DNA of 64,000 bases from Liolophura sinensis (lineage: Eukaryota; Mollusca; Polyplacophora; Chitonida; Chitonidae): assembly GCF_032854445.1 (NCBI RefSeq), contig NC_088301.1, positions 54,487,187-54,551,186 on the forward strand, written 5' to 3'. Position 1 is the stretch's first letter, and each line of letters opens with the position of its first letter. The notes under the pieces were generated by a model. That model searched no databases and was not told where the DNA came from. It worked only from the letters and a program-made list of their open reading frames with translations. Position numbers and translations under genes: made by a program. This document shows positions 24,568 through 35,009 of this stretch, one piece after another.

Positions 24568-24767
24568 ATAGACGTGCGGCATAGAGAGTAAGACCAGAAC
24601 AGCAACTACAGTGTGAAAGACGTACAGCATAGAGAGTAAGACCAGAGCAGCAACTACAGTGCAATAGACGTACAACATAGAGAGTAAGACCAGAGCAGCA
24701 ACTACAGTGTGATAGACGTGGAGATATACAGAATAAGACAAGAGCAGCCTCTACAGTGTGATAGTTT
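24568..24767 (+). repeat. 48-bp tandem repeat, four units, inside family B
   Basis: AGACGTACAGCATAGAGAG and AAGACCAGAGCAGCAACTA with ACAGTGTGA repeat about four times at 48-bp spacing, the last unit diverged. Because 48 is a multiple of three, the minus strand shows a 16-residue repeating hydrophobic ORF, which I regard as a by-product. Confidence 0.9.
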
Positions 24768-24935
24768 GCGAATTGTCGCGCGTAGCCGGTGAAAAACGTC
24801 CTCTTGTCAAGTTAAGGATGTAACTGTTCATGTAAATGCTTAATTCGTAGCAAATCACATACCACCTAGTACCATGAGCAGAATTAGGTAAAAAAAATGC
24901 AGTGATGTTAATTGCAATTTATTAGACGTCACTGG
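24757..24935 (+). repeat. Dispersed repeat family B, copy 2 (body)
   Basis: Follows the 48-bp array directly: GTGATAGTTTGCGAATTG, GTAGCCGGTGAAAAACG, CCTCTTGTCA, GCAGAATTAGGTAAAAAA and GCAGTGATGTTAATTGCAAT. It is collinear with copy 1 at 21,700-21,990, which has a single array unit instead of four. Confidence 0.75.
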
Positions 24936-24939
24936 TCTA

Positions 24940-25795
24940 GAACTACTCAAAATGCTGTGTTGTCATCACATTTAACATACAATAACATTGAAACAATGCA
25001 AAGGGATCAGGATCTGGTATTTTAACGAGCCTGTATTTTAATGTTTAGGTGTAGAATATGTTTATATATTAAATTTGTTGTTTACCTTTGAATGCCAATA
25101 CACTAAGATAGGGTTAAAGTCATAAGCATTTGAAACCAACTGTCATCTTTGGCAGGAGCGTAGCTTCTTAGTCCTCATCAAGCCAACATTTTTTCTTGAT
25201 CTGGATCTAATTTCTTGAAGATACTTTTAATGTTTATCTGGCAATAATACCAATTCTTGCTTTTAGCCAAAACAAAAAACCTAAGACCGAAGTCGGTTGA
25301 ACAAAAAAAGTAACTAAATAAAAAAAAACGTAATAGTGATAAAACTGATTCAAACTACAACTACATTGCACTGCGTCAAAGTTGATGCTGTATCTCTTGA
25401 TAGATTGTTTATAGAATACGCTATAGTGTGTAAATAAAGTTGAGCATTGATTTCATCGATTCAGCGTTTGCTTACATTGGCAAAATATTTGGTACTTCGA
25501 GCATTGTTGAAGCTGATAATTTCCAAGGTATAGCTTTTTGTTCTTTTGTTAATGTTAAATTTGTCTGTCCTATGAGAAGAAAGGACATACAATGCTGTAC
25601 ATCTTTAAATATATAATACAGTCCCCGAGCTTCTCTAGTCCACATATTGACAGAGACTCTGGCCGTTTCGTACACCCTTCAATCATTGCTTAATATAATA
25701 CGTCTTATACTATGGGAAACGTGACCACTGTGAACAATAAATACAGGTTGACATATTTATAACGTAATAAAAATAGTCTTTTCACCCATAGTTAT
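24940..25795. other. No gene recognised
   Basis: AT-rich, no feature recognised. Confidence 0.5.
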
Positions 25796-25802
25796 TCTTG
25801 GT

Positions 25803-26051
25803 GGCCTCCGTGGCCGAGGGTGTTAGCGCGCCAGCGCAGCGCAATAACCCAGGAGCCCCTCATCACTGCTGTTGCTGTTAGTTCAAGTCCAGCTCATGCT
25901 GGCTTCTTCTCCGGCCATGCGTGGGAAGGTCTGTCAGCAACCTGCAGATGGGCGTAGGTTAAACCCACCATAATGCTGGCCGCCGTCGTATAAGTGAAAT
26001 ATATTCTTGAGTACGGCGAAAAACACCAATCAACCAACTAAATAAATAAAT
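25803..26051 (+). repeat. Near full-length tRNA-derived SINE with target-site duplication
   Basis: tRNA-like head GGCCTCCGTGGCCGAGGG with a B-box-like GTTCAAGTCC, then GCTGGCTTCTTCTCCGGCC, GTGGGAAGGTCTGTCAGCAA, a shortened centre, CACCATAATGCTGGCCGCC, TATAAGTGAAATAT, GAGTACGGCGAAAAACACC and an AAATAAATAAATA tail. A 10-bp target-site duplication, ATAGTTATTC, flanks it at 25,788-25,797 and 26,052-26,061. The conserved centre recalls the Nin-DC type SINE domain of molluscs and cnidarians, from memory only. Confidence 0.93.
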
Positions 26052-27069
26052 ATAGTTATTCGTGGTTTAATAGCATTACTGGTAACAATGACCTCAAAAC
26101 CCCTACATATGTTAGAAATCCCACATTCGGTGTACAAATAAAGCGTATATACCCTGATAATCGCAGGTGTGACCTATGACCTGAATTCAGATATATTGTT
26201 TGTCTGTTGTGTGGCCTGCTGCTAATGATCAGAGATCTGAGGACGGAGACTAGCTGTCCTAGTACCACATTTTATTGATTATTGCATTGCTGAATAACAC
26301 GCTTCAATTAGAAACATCAACTTAGACCTCGGTGTCAGAACGAAAATCTCGGACGATATAACTTAAGAGGACAATTAGTTTTCCCCCAATCGATAATTCT
26401 GAGGTTTTCCCGTCTTTTATTCTGGAAAGAAGCATGTTTGCCAACAAGCATCACAAGCATTTACCCCTATGTTAAAGAATCCTATGTCATTCCAGGAGGA
26501 TGACATGTGGACCTTCAGATAAACCGTGCTACCCATCTGGAATAATATTACATAAGATACCAGTGATCTTGGCGTGAATGACCTGGACAAGACAGCTGAG
26601 TAGTACATGCTGCCAGATTGCTGACCCAGAAAGATAAGTTCCTCTTACACTGCAGGATTAGCGGACGTGTGTTTACTACAGGCCTACATCCCCGATACAC
26701 ATTTCAGTGTAGATTCCACATTGCAGAACACATTCAGCTTGTGTCTCATTTCTTACTGCACAATGTGGCGATAACCGCCTATAAGTCATACCGTTTTGTG
26801 ATGTTTATTCTTATTTAATATACACGAACAGTGATAACGGTACAATGGCTGACCCTCCAAAGGGGTAAAATCATAAAAGCGTTGGTTTTAACGCATATAT
26901 GGGCTATCCAAGACATAAAACTTTTAGACTTGATATTTTCTCGTATCGACCATAATTTGTAGTCGTCTAAATATAAGGTCATATATTCTAGTCAGTCTAG
27001 CAAGCACAATCAAAAAAAGTAAACTAAAGATCAATGAATCGATCAGTCTGAGATGTAGTTTCCAAAATG

Positions 27070-27306
27070 TCAGTTCTCTTTTTTATTTTTGAGTAAAGTA
27101 TATTTTAGCCAAATGGAATTCAAGTCTTTCGGTTTATCGTTTTTCTGGATGTCTAGGCTCTTGATTTGTGTCTCTTGATGATCATGATAAACGGCGGTTT
27201 TGCTAATCTCAATAATGTCCAGAGCCTTCACTTGCGCGGAGTATCCATTAACCCCGGGTTTGATACAGTTCCAGTCGAAGAGGCGGGTGTCAGAAGATGC
27301 GACCAT
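27070..27306 (-). CDS. Hypothetical 78-residue ORF, paralogous to the exon at 51,767-52,093
   Basis: Reads MVASSDTRLFDWNCIKPG, then VKALDIIEISK, TQIKSLDIQK and NSIWLKYTLL before a TGA. The plus-strand exon at 51,767-52,093 carries the same pattern in the same order: VRSLDIIEMSE, PQIKTQDIRK and AIQWKEI, ending near the same place. The family is unknown to me. An in-frame TAG lies immediately before the ATG, so this is either a start codon or an exon beginning at the ATG; the upstream tract is purine-rich and a poor acceptor. It may be a real C-terminal exon, a partial duplicate or a decaying copy. Confidence 0.4.
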   Translation of the reverse strand: MVASSDTRLFDWNCIKPGVNGYSAQVKALDIIEISKTAVYHDHQETQIKSLDIQKNDKPKDLNSIWLKYTLLKNKKEN

Positions 27307-28404
27307 CTATCGATTTTCTTTATTAATGCTGTTCCTCAGATATCGGTGCCTGTAAACTTTCTCAAATCTCTCGCATTCAACGACAAATCGAAAGTTAGAA
27401 AGAATATATCATTTTCATCGATCGTTAATCATCGATCCTTAACTTAGGATCTTGAAAATGTCTCTTATATACGAATTTAAGATCTCAAACTTAATGCTTT
27501 TTGTGGCTTAAATGGTGAAATATATATATAGATAAATATACCTTTATATTTTGCCGTCATAATGCCTTTATTTCTAACGTGTTACTTGAGATTATGCGAC
27601 ATGAAAATAATACACAGGTTAGTAAATTCAACACTAAAATTATTATATTTATGGCAGTACTTCCACTATAGGTAAAATGAATAAAATAACATGTTTTAAT
27701 TATGGATATAGACTTTGCCCAAACATGTTTTAACCACCATGTTGATGTACCCTGCTGTATCACACCCCCAACCACGTGCGATCTAAATGTATGTGTTTGA
27801 ACGTAGTGGATACCGTTTTCCATGTGCTCCATTGACAACGTCATCGATTCAATAAAGCTTACATCCTACAACCCTACCCTTATTGTTATGTCAGTGTACA
27901 TTCCAAGAGATCTACACGAGAATCTCGACCGACACAGTTGATAAGCCTAAGGCGACATAATTTACTTAACAGAGTGGGTATTTTGAAATTTAGTGTTCCT
28001 TCAAGAGTGTAGTTGAAACACAGATGACGAAATGGGTTAAAATCTGCGCTCTTCCCTGGAGAAGGGGTTATGATTATTTCCACAAAGATTCTATACCAGT
28101 AGTGTTATATTTATTAGGTTCTGGGATTCAGACCACTGCATTGGACCCTATAGTAAGCGGCGTCATGCAGTCTAATACGACTCGTCAATCATAATTCTTG
28201 TAAACTGATTTCCTCCAGAATGCTTTATGTATAGGGCGGCTATATCTTGTTCACTGATTTACTTCTGACATAGCACCACACCAACTGAATTTCTGGAAAG
28301 TTACGAAACATCTGAAACATAGTCTCGTTCAGTTCAACTCGCCAAAAACATTATTTCAACAACGGTATGCATATGTCAACCCTATTTTTATACTTTTAAG
28401 GACA

Positions 28405-28690
28405 AATCTGAGCGTCAAATGCGACTCGGGTGGTCTAAGTCAATAATCACAAGACCCATTTCCAAAGCAACCTAAAACACCATGCAAAAGGATTATATAA
28501 GAAATAATATGTAAACAGTAAATAAAGCTCGTAACTTGTACATGTAACCGATATTTTTTTTTACTGATATAGCGAATCTATCTGCCGAAACAAACATTCG
28601 TACACTAGCCGTCAACCAAGATGGACGTTCCAGGTCAATAATCGCAAAGCTAATTCCCAAAACGACGATTCGACATTCTGTGCGTGACAT
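28405..28690 (+). repeat. Dispersed repeat family C, two adjacent copies
   Basis: GTCAATAATCACAAGACCC and ATTTCCAAAGCAACC at 28,438-28,472 are followed by CATTCGTACACTAGCCGTC, AAGATGGACGTTCC, GTCAATAATCGCAAAG and TTCCCAAAACGAC at 28,594-28,670. The same block order is seen at 46,797-46,868 and 63,093-63,165. Confidence 0.75.
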
Positions 28691-28699
28691 CCAATTCGA

Positions 28700-31600
28700 A
28701 TTTCAAACTCATAGTCCGTGAATAATTTCATATACATATCCCCGGATTAAGCGGAATCAGATACAGTTATGGCACAGGTCGCAAGAGATCCTGAAAACTC
28801 ATATTTTCCAGACAGTGTGTTAGAACTAAAGCAGAGTGTATGCGTTTGAGGGAATATTCTTAACAAAAAAGTTTTTTAATCAATAACTAAAACACCGTCA
28901 GGACTATCTGTTGTCTCCTTCAAATCCTACGCACACGAATGTGGATAGATTCCTTAGTCGTATTTTTACTTGGTCGAATGTCTAAGAACGAAGAATAACT
29001 TATTTCTAAGCAAGTTTTTACCCTTGTATAAAACCAGACACATTTATTAGACCACTTAGTACGAAGATGTCCATATACACTATATTTCTCTTCAATTTTG
29101 CACACAGAACCTTTTTTAACTACTTAAATGTCCATCTTCAAACTGCATATATTGTGAACGTCAAAATTTCTGACTTTTCGTTTTAAAGGTATCCAAGGTA
29201 TCGTGTGGCGATTGATTGCAATTTGTTTCATATCTAGATTATATACCGCAGACCTACTGGCACTTTTTTTCTTTGTATGATCTTAAATAACTGGAGGTGT
29301 TCCGCAAAATTTTACAGCTCATATCATTCAGTCCAGAGTCTGTGCTGACCGAGCCGTATAATCCGAGTTTTCAGTCAAGTTTAGTCAATACACCAGGCAG
29401 CTCAGTAAATCCATCACCTCAAGTTCTGCTTGGTGTGTTAAAACACAACTTCAAGGAATAATATACAAAAAATAAACTTAATCATTTAGTTAATGGCAAT
29501 GCGGTCAACAGTTCTAGTGGAATGCCTGCATCGATGCTTCAGTATGAACAATCAGCAACGAAGTGGTTAATGCATCCTTAATTTTGGAATCAAAGTAATC
29601 CTTCAATAATGGCAGTATTCGTAATTGTATAGGAGAGCGTACGAGGCAGACAACTTCAAATGGCTTGTATTATTAACAGTGTTTTACAGTATTCTCCGAG
29701 AGACTTCAGAAACTAGGCTCGGCTCCAACTGTAATTCCTTGCGAAGTTCTGTGATAATCCGTGTCATACAATGCTCTGATCCAACATGAGACAGTTCTAC
29801 AAATCAATCTCCTATCCAACTCATCATATTCTATCGAACTGTGTTTACTCCCAATTTTACTAGTATGAGTTTTATCTGATATCTATGTAATCATGACCTG
29901 AGAATCTAATAAATATTCTTTCCTTCAACAAATGATTCCAGGTCTACGGTAACTCTCTATTATCCATAATCATCATGGAGTTCTCATAAGGCAAACATCA
30001 CCATAATACCACGAGGGACTTGGCCACGGAGGCAAACACCGCCATGGAATGAAACATTGAACGTCCTAGAGCTGTATAAACATACAATTAAGAGAGCGGG
30101 TGTTCACAGTCGGCGGTGAGGAGGCAATTGATCGTATCTCTTCTGTACGGCAATTTCAACGTCTGGAGAGGTGAAAGGAAAAAGATCAGAGATTCACCAA
30201 AGCTGTGCTGTCAACTAAAGATCTAAGTCAGTTGCGTGAGCGCGAGAGTGAGTCGAGTTTGGCGAGGTAGCGCTGTTAACCTTATTCGTCGTTTTGCGGT
30301 TGCGTAGAATATATCTTGAATGTAATGGTTGAGGCAGAACTGACATGCAGACTTCTGAGGCCGCGCACGGGTATATTCAAATCCTCTTAATTACTGATTG
30401 TTCTGAAATAAGTGGCGCTGTATCTCTACTGTGCTAAATACAGCTGGTATATAATTCCACTATACCAGCCTACATGATTACGAGAACACTGGAAACACAT
30501 CTACTCATCTACCACATGCAGCTGCATTACGTTTTACACACATTTTATCAAAGTTAATGTCATTAGTGCGTGTCCACGCACAAGTCAGGAGAGCTAGAAT
30601 TAATCAGTGACATACACTGGTCGCATATGTTCCACAAACTGAAGAAGCTTTGATTCCGCAAATCAACCTTGATCTAATGGTAATAACTACGATTAAATTA
30701 AATGGCAACAGGCAATTATAGAAAGAAATTAGACTTGTGTTCTAAGTATATATCACCGCGATAATATACTTCAGCACGATATAATACAGTTCCTGCAAAA
30801 ACACACGGAACAAACACGTCATTACAGGGTTAGAATTGAGGAAACCTTAAAAAACATGAGTCATATTAATCCGTCTAAAATTGTGTGCATTAAGGCTATC
30901 TAGATTCAAACTCTCAGGAAGAGTCGATTTCTACGTTGACTACCTTGGAGCAACAGGGGACCACATAACCATATGTGGAATTTCTGTTTACATAAGTTGG
31001 AGTATATTCATCTTACCAAAGAAAAATCTCCAGATGTCATCATGCCGGTAGTCACATTAATGACGGTTGGGAATAATAGTCCCATAGCTGAATATACGTT
31101 ACACAACACCTATACCAGCTACTTAAATACAGGCCAATGTATTTGTTGGATTCGCACGACTAGTTGAACATACAACTTGGGGGTATAAGGAAATACGCAC
31201 CATTATCTTCTCTGTGCCAATAACAATGTAATAATGCCGTAGACAAGTAATCTTTTACTTTATAGATATAACCGATGGTTTACCGACTGAAAGGGGAATA
31301 CAACATGTGACGGTAAAACGTTCACATTGAGGCCATATCTTGCACTGGAAAATTAGTATGAAATCTCTCCGCATTGTTACTTGGGGGAATAAAAGAGATA
31401 TTTTACAAGTTCAGCACTCTACCATATAAGCTTTAGGAAAGGCACCCACTAGTATCTGTGGCCCATTTCACTCCGACTTCACATATAGGCTACTAACCAC
31501 TACTTGCATCTCGTTTTTAAGTTCTGGAGTTCAGGGAATGTCAAAGTTATGGCTTCAGTTCTGGCTACAATTTTGTCGTTGTTCTGCTTTTACTCTCTAT

Positions 31601-32200
31601 ATTGTATTCTTTTATATTTAACAAACAAATAAAAACGACATTCTGCGATTATATTACTGGAAGAAATGAACTTGCAAACACCTGATATTTAAATTACCAA
31701 AATGAAGTCAACAAGTCTTCTAATCAATTAAATGGTTGGGCAGCCATTGGAACAACTGAATTTCCAGACAGTTTTTATGAGTCCCTGTCAAGTGTTAGGT
31801 ATGTCCTCACCTCATTTATAAACCTTTTGTCTGAATGAAAACATCTCTCCGGATGTTTGAAGACAAAACAGTGAATTATGATATTAGATAAAGCGTTCCA
31901 AATCCTTCTTTTTCGTATTTTTTTTAGGACGATCTCAAATTCATGTTGAATATTTTTTCAACAAATGATGTTTATTTAATATTCCGATTGTGGTTTACTT
32001 TATCCTCCAAGGCATTTTAATTTTCCTGTGCACAGCGTTCTATGAGTACTTTTCATTTTTATGCAGGTTACAGCAAACTCAAGTAGTCAAAAATGCCGAA
32101 AAATCGATATTTCGCTTGGCAGATTTGTTTACCCTAGTATTTCAGGTTCAGTGGTTAATGATTCCTTAAAGAAGTGAAACCAAACAAATGCAAATATTTT
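28700..32200. other. No gene recognised
   Basis: AT-rich with only short ORFs. GGCCACGGAGGC at about 30,021 could be the inverted first bases of a SINE head, but it is too short to call. Confidence 0.45.
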
Positions 32201-32206
32201 CGCATC

Positions 32207-32210
<4 letters not shown>

Positions 32211-32305
<95 letters not shown>
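32211..32305. repeat. (TA)n microsatellite
   Basis: About 95 bp of near-perfect TA repeats 125 bp upstream of the assembly gap. ORFs crossing it (YIYIYI) are artefacts. Confidence 0.97.
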
Positions 32306-32430
32306 ACTACAGTGGTGGGCAGGTGTTCCCACGTTGTTCTTCAAAATGGAAAGGATGAACTTAAACTGCTGATTTGAAAGTGAGAAAAGTGTAAGGCCTT
32401 CCTGTTTATGGCTTAAAATGCAGTATATTT

Positions 32431-32630
32431 NNNNNNNNNNNNNNNNNNNNNNNNNNNNNNNNNNNNNNNNNNNNNNNNNNNNNNNNNNNNNNNNNNNNNN
32501 NNNNNNNNNNNNNNNNNNNNNNNNNNNNNNNNNNNNNNNNNNNNNNNNNNNNNNNNNNNNNNNNNNNNNNNNNNNNNNNNNNNNNNNNNNNNNNNNNNNN
32601 NNNNNNNNNNNNNNNNNNNNNNNNNNNNNN
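32431..32630. other. Assembly gap of exactly 200 N
   Basis: 200 undetermined bases, a conventional scaffold gap length, so the true size is unknown. It lies between a (TA)n tract and an A/C-rich stretch (CCCCACCCCACCCCCATCCC, then poly-A). Confidence 0.99.
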
Positions 32631-32699
32631 ATTATCAGCCTCCCCACCCCACCCCCATCCCCTCAAAAAAAAACAAAAAAACTTTAGGTATGAAGATTT

Positions 32700-33500
32700 A
32701 GAAGGAATATTCAGATATTTGCTGATGGTGATTTCCAATGGCTGTGCATGTCAAGTTTAAAGTTCATGCATGAAATTCAACATGACAAATGCAGAGGGGC
32801 TGGGCGATCGCGTGTTAGAGCTTCGCCAAAACTCCTATGACCCGCGTGTTTATCAAGATTCGCACTTTATTAGACCTGTCAGTGACTAATAATGAACAGT
32901 GAAAAACTCATAGACAAGGTCAGTATGGGGTCAAAAATGTCAGTTGAGGGAAACAGGATTGCGCTTTAAACCACTGTAGAGATATCGCAAATGTGACATT
33001 CAACGGCCATCATCATGAAAGCCAGTCAGTAATTAGACGCAGTTCGCCATGAATTATAACTTATAGGAAATATCTACAGAATATAAGGATTTATTTATTG
33101 TATGTAACACAAGTAAATGTAAACAAAGTATGTGCGTTTGACGTAGAAGGACACTGTATATTAGATCAGCTTCAAGCCATTTAACCATTATAATTATGGG
33201 AATTCCAGATGAATCGATGATCATTGGAATTTCATCTTCAACTGTGGTTGATTGAATATTATACGACAGTATCATGGAGTGTACATACTAACCAGGGGAT
33301 AACTAAATTTAAATTACTGTTCCAAAACTGCAACTTTGATGTGTTCAAAGCTGTTTCCATCATCTGTTGAGGTTAAATTTGTGTTATTATGGTAGAATTT
33401 TTCAGTTGCTGTGTCCCTGCTGATGAAGTCAATGTATCTTTGAATCTAGTCATCGAAACAGAGATCCAAAGACTAATGGCCGTTCTGCAATGACAGATTG
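32700..33500. other. No gene recognised
   Basis: No feature recognised, up to the exon candidate on the minus strand. Confidence 0.45.
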
Positions 33501-33530
33501 CAATACAGCGGACTATTTGTACAAACTTAC

Positions 33531-33781
33531 ATATGTAACATTACCAATGCTGAGCTTAGTTAAACCAGGATATACTGGAATATTGAATACTACATGGGTT
33601 CTGCAACTATTACCATTGTCCGAAGAACTTACGTGAACAGGGTATTCCCGGGCTTTGAAACGCTCGCCCATTAGAAAATCTTCGTTGACTTTAAGATCAA
33701 ATGGTTTCAGCAGTAAATTATGGTTATATTTCCAAGAACAGAAACACGAGAATTTCAAAATACCAAAGGTATGAACTTTAT
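33531..33781 (-). CDS. Candidate internal exon, extracellular-type, unknown gene
   Basis: Bounded on the minus strand by an acceptor ending CACTGTAG and a donor TAT/GTAAGT. It is open for 251 nt, entering with two bases of a split codon and leaving at a codon boundary. The reading includes FGILKFSCFCSWKYNHN, FLMGERFKAREYPVHV and FNIPVYPGLTKLSIGNV, with alternating hydrophobic residues and three cysteines suggesting a beta-rich extracellular domain. No family recognised. If the upstream TSP1-like exon ends at 34,292, the two join in frame. An alternative internal donor, CAC/GTAAGT, also exists within it. Confidence 0.4.
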
Positions 33782-34291
33782 CTACAGTGAACATTTAGAA
33801 TAAAACTCTATCTTAGGTAACTGGACAAGAGTCCGCATTTCATCGGGTACTATTTGTGCCAGCCATCACACTGTCGTGGCTGTTGTGGTTTTACACCGTA
33901 TGCTGTAAGCCCTTTAGATATAAACACGCCGTTGCAAAACGGTGTCTATCAAGTCACCTGCATTCTACCTAGCTGTCATTCTAACCGACTGACTAGCCTT
34001 AATGAAGTTCAGTATGTCGTCGTGAGGTCATTAACATCCGTAGCCGCCCAGTTCACCCCTGATTAGAGTTTTATTTACGAGGGGTCAGTGCTAATACGGC
34101 TTGTTAGTCCGAACAGGAGAGATGTTAAGAATATCTGTTAAGCCTACCGAAAATACCTACTTAAGTTCCACCATTGAGGCACCTGCCTACCCAAATCCAT
34201 TGCGCTAATGGTACCTATTCTTAAGGTGTAAATCCGACGGCCTTTAAATGGAGATGAGATCTGGAAATCTGATAGGTGAAAAGGTTGTCAC

Positions 34292-34468
34292 CAAGGACGC
34301 CTTTCTTGTAGCCACTTCTTGGCTGAATTGCACAGTTATCAGTTTCTTCTGACTGACGAGCTCTTCCATTACACTCTGGTGCCTGACAATAAGATGAACG
34401 ATAAGTGACTAACACTCTCACCATTGACTTTCCGAAGAGGGCACCTCCAAATGGATAAATCGAATTAG
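34292..34468 (-). CDS. Candidate TSP1-like exon
   Basis: Minus strand. A strong acceptor (CTTCTTACTCTGCCAG) opens an exon reading YPFGGALFGKSMVRVL, then VTYRSSYCQAPECNGRARQ, then SEETDNCAIQPRSG. The spacing R-x-x-x-C-x-x-x-x-C-x-G followed by E-T-x-x-C-x-x-x-P recalls the second half of thrombospondin type 1 repeats, although the WxxW segment and first cysteines are not visible. With donor CTTG/GTGACA the exon is 177 nt and symmetric phase 1-1, typical of shuffled extracellular modules, and it joins in frame to 33,781. Without splicing, the frame stays open to a stop at 34,221. The domain call is tentative. Confidence 0.35.
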
Positions 34469-34961
34469 CTGGCAGAGTAAGAAGCCGTGTTTCTGTTCAC
34501 CCACACCCGGGTGTTACCCAGGGCTGATACCCAGATGGTGAAAATAAATGTAGAGAACAGAGTAAATTTTACACTTTTTCAAATATGAACATAATGTTGA
34601 CAGCCACATTAGGACATGTTAAAAAATAAACAGAAAAAATTACTCCGACAGCTGAATTGCTGCCTTTGCGAAACGACCCGATTTGGTTGCGGACCACACC
34701 ACTACTCACATATAGCCTCGCGAAGTGTGGTTTCTCAACACCTCCCATTTTAACGCTTTATTCGGCCGCAAAAGTTTATCACTGAATATCTTACTCTACT
34801 TTATGTTAGTTTAATTGTAGCTAGGGGTTATTTCTATCAGAAACAGAATATGTCTTTTATATTTGTACGAATACTTAAAATATAACTATAATATCAAGTA
34901 ATTACTGTTTGCAGTAAATATAAACATACTTGCATATACATGGTACAGTATACAATGAATA

Positions 34962-35006
34962 ATTTATTTATTTGACTGGTATTCTACGCCGTATTCAAGA
35001 ATATAT
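34962..35006 (-). repeat. SINE 3' end fragment, antisense
   Basis: Minus-strand reading ATATTCTTGAATACGGCGTA, then ACCAGTC and AAATAAAT, i.e. the last 45 bp of the SINE family. Confidence 0.8.
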
Positions 35007-35009
35007 CCA

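Noticed and set aside
24541-24741. Hydrophobic repeating minus-strand ORF (VVAALVLLSML)
   Set aside because: It is the translation of the 48-bp tandem repeat, whose length is a multiple of three.
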